Source: DASXKD01 sp963703605
GTDB lineage: Bacteria > Actinomycetota > Actinomycetes > Streptosporangiales > Streptosporangiaceae
NCBI GenBank assembly: GCA_963703605.1
Contig: CAVPFC010000067.1
Span: 27,726 to 91,725 of the forward strand
DNA: 64,000 nt
Direction of reading: 5' to 3'
Under the pieces are notes generated by a model. The model did not search any database, was not told the origin of the DNA, and saw only the letters and a list, made by a program, of their open reading frames with translations. The position numbers and the translations under genes are program-made. Positions 60,856-64,000 of the stretch are shown piece by piece. How positions within the stretch are numbered: the first letter of the stretch is position 1; each line of letters opens with the position of its first letter.

Positions 60856-60989
60856 ATGTACAAGGTGCTCGGCCCCGTTTCGTCATCGTTGCGACGACGA
60901 TCACTTTCTATGATGATCACCTTCACAACGATCTCAAAGAAGCGGGCCGCCCGGTGAACGCGCGGCGCCCGGTGGCCGCATTAGGGTGA
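60856..60989 (+). CDS. Small single-pass membrane protein with a one-base frame break
   Basis: AGGAG seven bases before ATG opens MYKVLGPV; adding one T in the TTT run at 60878-60880 continues FVIVATTITFYDDHLHNDL and ends at TGA 60987. The result is a 44-residue peptide with one membrane segment and a basic tail. As written, the two halves are in different frames. It follows padR by 17 bases and may be its coregulated target. Confidence 0.45.
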
Positions 60990-60993
60990 GGCC

Positions 60994-61530
60994 ATGGCGC
61001 AGCGATTGGTCACCAAACGTCTTGTTTTGCGGGAGTGGGACACCGGCGACGCCGCGGTGGCGCTGGAGGTCTACGGGGATAACGAGGTCGCGCGGTGGCT
61101 CGCCCCGGCCATGGACCAGGTCCACGACCTGCCCGCCATGCGGCTCGTGCTACAGCAGTGGGTGGCCGAGGACGCCCGGATGACCACGCCGGCCGGCCGG
61201 TGGGCGATCGAGGACCAGGACGGCCGGCTGATCGGCGGGGCGACGCTGCTGCCGCTGCAGCCCGACGACGAGTACGAGATCGGCTGGCAGTTGCACCCCG
61301 CCGCCTGGGGGAACGGCTACGCCAGCGAGGCCGGCCTCGCCATGGCCGCGTGGGCGTTCGACCAGGGCATCGAGCAGGTGATCGCGCTCGTCCGGCCGGC
61401 CAACGGCCGGGCCGAGGCGACGGTCCGCCGCATCGGCATGGAGTGGATCGGCGAGACGGAGAAGTACCACGATCTGCGCCTTCAGGTGTACCGGCTACGG
61501 CCCGGCGACCTGCCCAAGGCCGCCGGCTGA
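60994..61530 (+). CDS. GNAT-family N-acetyltransferase (RimJ/RimL type)
   Basis: This 178-residue protein has the GNAT_3 layout: TKRLVLREWDTGDAAVALEV, WAIEDQDGRLIGGATLLPLQ, YEIGWQLHPAAWGNGYASEA (acetyl-CoA binding) and LVRPANGRAEATVRRIGMEW. It transfers acetyl from acetyl-CoA to an amine, possibly a ribosomal-protein N-terminus or an antibiotic; the substrate is unknown. Its stop lies in a 20-bp repeat, and it overlaps the convergent DUF72 frame by 35 bases. Confidence 0.9.
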   Translation: MAQRLVTKRLVLREWDTGDAAVALEVYGDNEVARWLAPAMDQVHDLPAMRLVLQQWVAEDARMTTPAGRWAIEDQDGRLIGGATLLPLQPDDEYEIGWQLHPAAWGNGYASEAGLAMAAWAFDQGIEQVIALVRPANGRAEATVRRIGMEWIGETEKYHDLRLQVYRLRPGDLPKAAG

Positions 61531-62001
61531 GCCCGGGGCGCTCACCCGGAGCCCGGGGCGCTCACCCGGAGCCGAGGCGCTCACTGGGCGCCCGTCCCGC
61601 CCCAGCGCCGCGGCGAAGGCGGCCACGTCGGCCAGCGCGGCGCCGCCCTGGTCGTTGTTGAAGTAGGCGAACACGTCGGCGCCGTCCGGCCAGCCTTCGG
61701 TGACCCGCCGCGCCCAGCTCGCCAGGGCCTGGCCGCCGTACCGCGGCCACGGCCGCGCCGCACCCTCGTGGAAGCGCAGGTAGCCCCAGCCCGCGGTGCG
61801 CCACAGCGGGGTGACCGGCCGGCCGAGCCGGTCCGCCCAGCACAGCGCGGCGCCGTACCGTTCCAGCACCTGCCTCGTCTCGCCGGTCCACCAGGACGGG
61901 TGCCGGGGCTCCACCGCGACCCTGACGCCGTGGCCGGCCGGGCCGGGGAACCGCGCGAACTCGGCCAGGCACGCGTCCAGCGCGGCGGCGTCGGCGGCCA
62001 A
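61495..62001 (-). pseudogene. DUF72 family protein, N-terminus missing at the composition break
   Basis: The frame carries the C-terminal two thirds of a DUF72 protein (LAADAAALDACLAEFARFPG, VAVEPRHPSWW, WGYLRFHEGAARPWPRYGG, DVFAYFNNDQGGAAL). Intact members are about 240-260 residues and begin with a TIM-barrel segment ending in PPN-L. Here homology starts abruptly at LAAD next to a TAG codon, where GC content falls. The last 25 residues are encoded by a 20-bp repeat. I regard the gene as truncated by the junction at about 62,000. Confidence 0.8.
61529..61584. repeat. 20-bp tandem repeat, two perfect copies and one degenerate
   Basis: gagcccggggcgctcacccg occurs at 61529-61548 and 61549-61568, followed by a degenerate copy to 61584. 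It overlaps the acetyltransferase stop and the 3' end of the DUF72 frame. Confidence 0.85.
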
Positions 62002-62381
62002 GTGCTATGACAAGCACCCACGTGGCAGGGATGAGGACCGCCAGCTCAACCGAGCGCCCTTTTGAGAGCTTCATTAGCATATTGACTTACCGGAATAACG
62101 TCGAGCGAAGGCAACTGTCGGATTCGCTCTTCCCGGTAACACCAGAAAAGCCCGGGCAAAGAGCCATGAAATCTACACCACCAATAGTATCGACCCTCAA
62201 CGCCAACCGATCACGGCCCCTCTACCAAACCTGTGAACTCCTGATTAACGCCGAAACCGTACATATGGAGCACTAGACCGGTATCTGTGCGGTTTTGCCG
62301 ACTTCTCGGGAGTTAGCTGCATCGTCTCGGAATGGAATCCCTTTGTGTTTGCACAAAATCCCTACGGCAGTTAAAGCTTCA
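62002..62381. other. 380-base A/T-richer stretch without a recognised gene, containing the composition junction
   Basis: GC content falls abruptly after about 62,000. A small inverted repeat (gtgct-atgaca-agcac, 62002-62017) sits at the break. The open frames here have no ribosome site or family match. No IS end, integrase or tRNA was seen. Confidence 0.55.
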
Positions 62382-64000
62382 CTAAACGCCAGAAAAACGT
62401 GAGGGCATGAGCGTTTGTCCGGAAGAGGAATGGTCCGTGAGGGGGAGAGTGAAGGAAATCTTTGTGCCGGAGGCATCGGATTCAATAGTCATCTCGCCGT
62501 TGAGTTGGAGCACACGCTCTCTCATGCCCTGAATTCCGACGCCTGAGCGATGTAATCTAATCTCAGCCAATTTGTCGGGGGGTATTCCCTTGCCCGTGTC
62601 TTGGACTTCGACATAAATACTCTCGGCATCCAGAAGAATCCGAATCACTGCATTCTTGCTTTCTGAGTGACGGAGTATGTTTGTCAAACATTCTTGCACC
62701 AGCCTGAACATAACCAACTCAACATCTTTGCTAAGTTCCCCAAGATCGTCAGGAATAATCAGTTTAGTATCCAGACCGGTACGTTCGCCGACACCCTCAA
62801 TGTACCAGGCCAAGGCAGACGATAGTCCGCGTTCATCGAGCAAGGGCGGATGTAGTAAGTAGGAGGTCGTCCGAATTTCTTGGACTAGTCGCCGCACCAG
62901 TGCGTGGCTTTCTTCTACGGTCTCGGCAAGCTGGGGTGCGATCGCTTTCGCATAGTTGACAGTCTTGCCGAGTTGCATACCGAGTACGGCTAGCGTCTGA
63001 CCTGCACTGTCATGTAATTCGCGTGCGATGCGTCGGCGTTCGTCATCTTGGATTTTGAGAAGCCTTGCCGAAAGCTTGCGAACTTCTTCGGAGTGCTTGG
63101 TGATGTCAGTGTTTCGCTGTTCCAATTCCTTCGTGCGCGCTCGCACCTGCTGTTCCAACGTCTCCGCGAGTTCGCGGAAGCGTTCTTGCGAGTCCTCCAC
63201 GGCCATTCGTGCTCTCACCTGTGCTGAAATATCGCGGAAATAACAGACGACGCCGTACCCCCCCTCCGGCAAGGTAATGCGATCGACGCGCCATTCGTAA
63301 TACTCGGTCACTCCGCGATCGATACGGTACTCGGCGCGTTCGGACGCCGCAAATGGCTCTCCAGTTTCCAGTGTGTGGCGGAAGACTCGAACGAGTTCCT
63401 CGACATACTCTTTCGTCCACAGAATTCGCATTACTTCGTCAAAGCTCCTGCCAATCAGATTGGGAATGTTGCCAAAAAATGGAAAGGCCACAGGGTTTAC
63501 TTGGCGAATTCTAAACGCGGAATCAACAAGATAAATGCCCAAAGGTGCTTGGTTTAGGAGCGTTTCGTATTCGATGGTAAGCTGCTGCTGCTTGAGCTTC
63601 GCTTGTTGACGCATCCGGCGCATTTTCACGTGGGCTTCGACGCGGGCAATCAGTTCTCGTGCGCTAAACGGCTTGACCAAGTAATCGTCTGCCCCACTTT
63701 CTACGCCCTCAAGGCGGTTCTCCTCGCCCGCTCTCGCCGACAAAAAAATGATCGGAATCTCTTCAAGGCTCGGATCAGTCCGTAATTCTCTAAGCAGGCC
63801 AAGTCCGTCTAGTTTGGGCATCATTACATCACTCAAGATGAGATCCGGCAGACATCGCCGCGTCGCAGCCAGTGCAGCTTGTCCGTCCGGAACAGCTTCC
63901 ACCTCAAAACGTTCAGCCAACAACCGAACTAGGTACTGCCGCATATCAGGGTTATCGTCAGCCACAACAAGGCGAGGGCGAGCTGCTGAAGGACCCTGTG
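62382..64000 (-). CDS. Hybrid histidine kinase (REC-PAS-HisKA_3-HATPase), 5' end beyond the window
   Basis: The visible 539 codons encode a REC domain (VADDNPDMRQYLVRLLAERF, phosphoacceptor in DLILSDVMMPKLDG, Lys in DYLVKPFSARELI), a PAS domain (about 160-265, ending YFRDISAQVRARM), and a coiled coil. A NarL-type HisKA_3 box (RRIARELHDSAGQTL) and HATPase_c follow, ending KISFTLPLTD. The frame is open to the right edge with plausible residues before the REC domain, so more modules lie upstream. Codon use and GC are unlike the first 62 kb; the style recalls acidobacterial or other environmental hybrid kinases, but that origin is a guess. Confidence 0.88.
   Translation of the reverse strand, partial: QGPSAARPRLVVADDNPDMRQYLVRLLAERFEVEAVPDGQAALAATRRCLPDLILSDVMMPKLDGLGLLRELRTDPSLEEIPIIFLSARAGEENRLEGVESGADDYLVKPFSARELIARVEAHVKMRRMRQQAKLKQQQLTIEYETLLNQAPLGIYLVDSAFRIRQVNPVAFPFFGNIPNLIGRSFDEVMRILWTKEYVEELVRVFRHTLETGEPFAASERAEYRIDRGVTEYYEWRVDRITLPEGGYGVVCYFRDISAQVRARMAVEDSQERFRELAETLEQQVRARTKELEQRNTDITKHSEEVRKLSARLLKIQDDERRRIARELHDSAGQTLAVLGMQLGKTVNYAKAIAPQLAETVEESHALVRRLVQEIRTTSYLLHPPLLDERGLSSALAWYIEGVGERTGLDTKLIIPDDLGELSKDVELVMFRLVQECLTNILRHSESKNAVIRILLDAESIYVEVQDTGKGIPPDKLAEIRLHRSGVGIQGMRERVLQLNGEMTIESDASGTKISFTLPLTDHSSSGQTLMPSRFSGV

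Noticed and set aside
62007..62276. 89-codon plus-strand ORF at the start of the low-GC segment
   Set aside because: No ribosome site or recognisable domain; it spans the suspected join.

Overview
The first ~62 kb is very GC-rich DNA with G/C-ending codons, GTG/TTG starts, AGGAGG-type ribosome sites and actinobacterial families (WhiB, GAF-ANTAR, Ku, DUF4235, DUF3099, DUF6582, RsbA-like kinases, SpoIIE-type phosphatases). It reads as a soil-type Actinomycetota genome, possibly Streptosporangiales-like; that finer placement is a guess. From about 62,000 to the right edge the composition drops sharply and a hybrid histidine kinase of different codon use appears. The DUF72 gene is cut exactly at that change, so the contig is either chimeric or carries a foreign insertion.

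Layout: a WhiB regulator (left edge), topoisomerase IB and a CDF metal exporter (0-3 kb). A glycogen/trehalose block follows (3.4-14 kb): GH15, universal stress protein, YihY, GlgX, TreY, TreZ, with an MMPL transporter relic between GlgX and TreY. A tightly coupled minus-strand operon (14.3-21 kb) encodes a LivJHM(GF)-type ABC importer, a UBA-like small protein, a luciferase-like flavin monooxygenase and OsmC. Next come an SDR, an AI-2E exporter-type protein and a large FAD/Fe-S dehydrogenase (21-27 kb). A stress section (27-35.5 kb) has GAF-ANTAR, two hemerythrins, Ku, two Rho-N-like basic proteins, an Rv2629-like release-factor relative, DUF2071 and YihY. Then an enolase-superfamily enzyme and two GAF-ANTAR genes (36-38.6 kb); a sugar/alcohol oxidation operon (membrane protein, gluconate-dehydrogenase subunit 3, GMC oxidoreductase, TPP enzyme; 38.8-43.5 kb); small envelope proteins; an Mbh-ordered Mrp antiporter operon (46.3-51 kb); a partner-switching and two-component signalling region (51-58.5 kb); and MarR/epimerase, PadR, GNAT and DUF72 (58.6-62 kb).

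At least eight conserved genes show a single-base frame break whose repair restores an uninterrupted reading frame of family-typical length (two GAF-ANTAR genes, mrpD, MarR, a histidine kinase broken at both ends, the GMC gene, and a 44-aa gene). Two apparent gene fusions (GMC-TPP enzyme, kinase-response regulator) disappear once these are repaired. I therefore read much of the oddity as indel error in the assembly rather than biology, although gene decay cannot be excluded from sequence alone.

The most credible unusual biology is the Liv-type importer fused and coupled to a flavin monooxygenase, OsmC and a UBA-like peptide; the Mbh-like Mrp operon with a fused MbhE-MrpB subunit and no MrpA; a 20-bp duplication that builds a coupled upstream mini-ORF; and a 15-codon ORF embedded in a strong hairpin. 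No tRNA, rRNA, CRISPR array, prophage or intact insertion sequence was seen.
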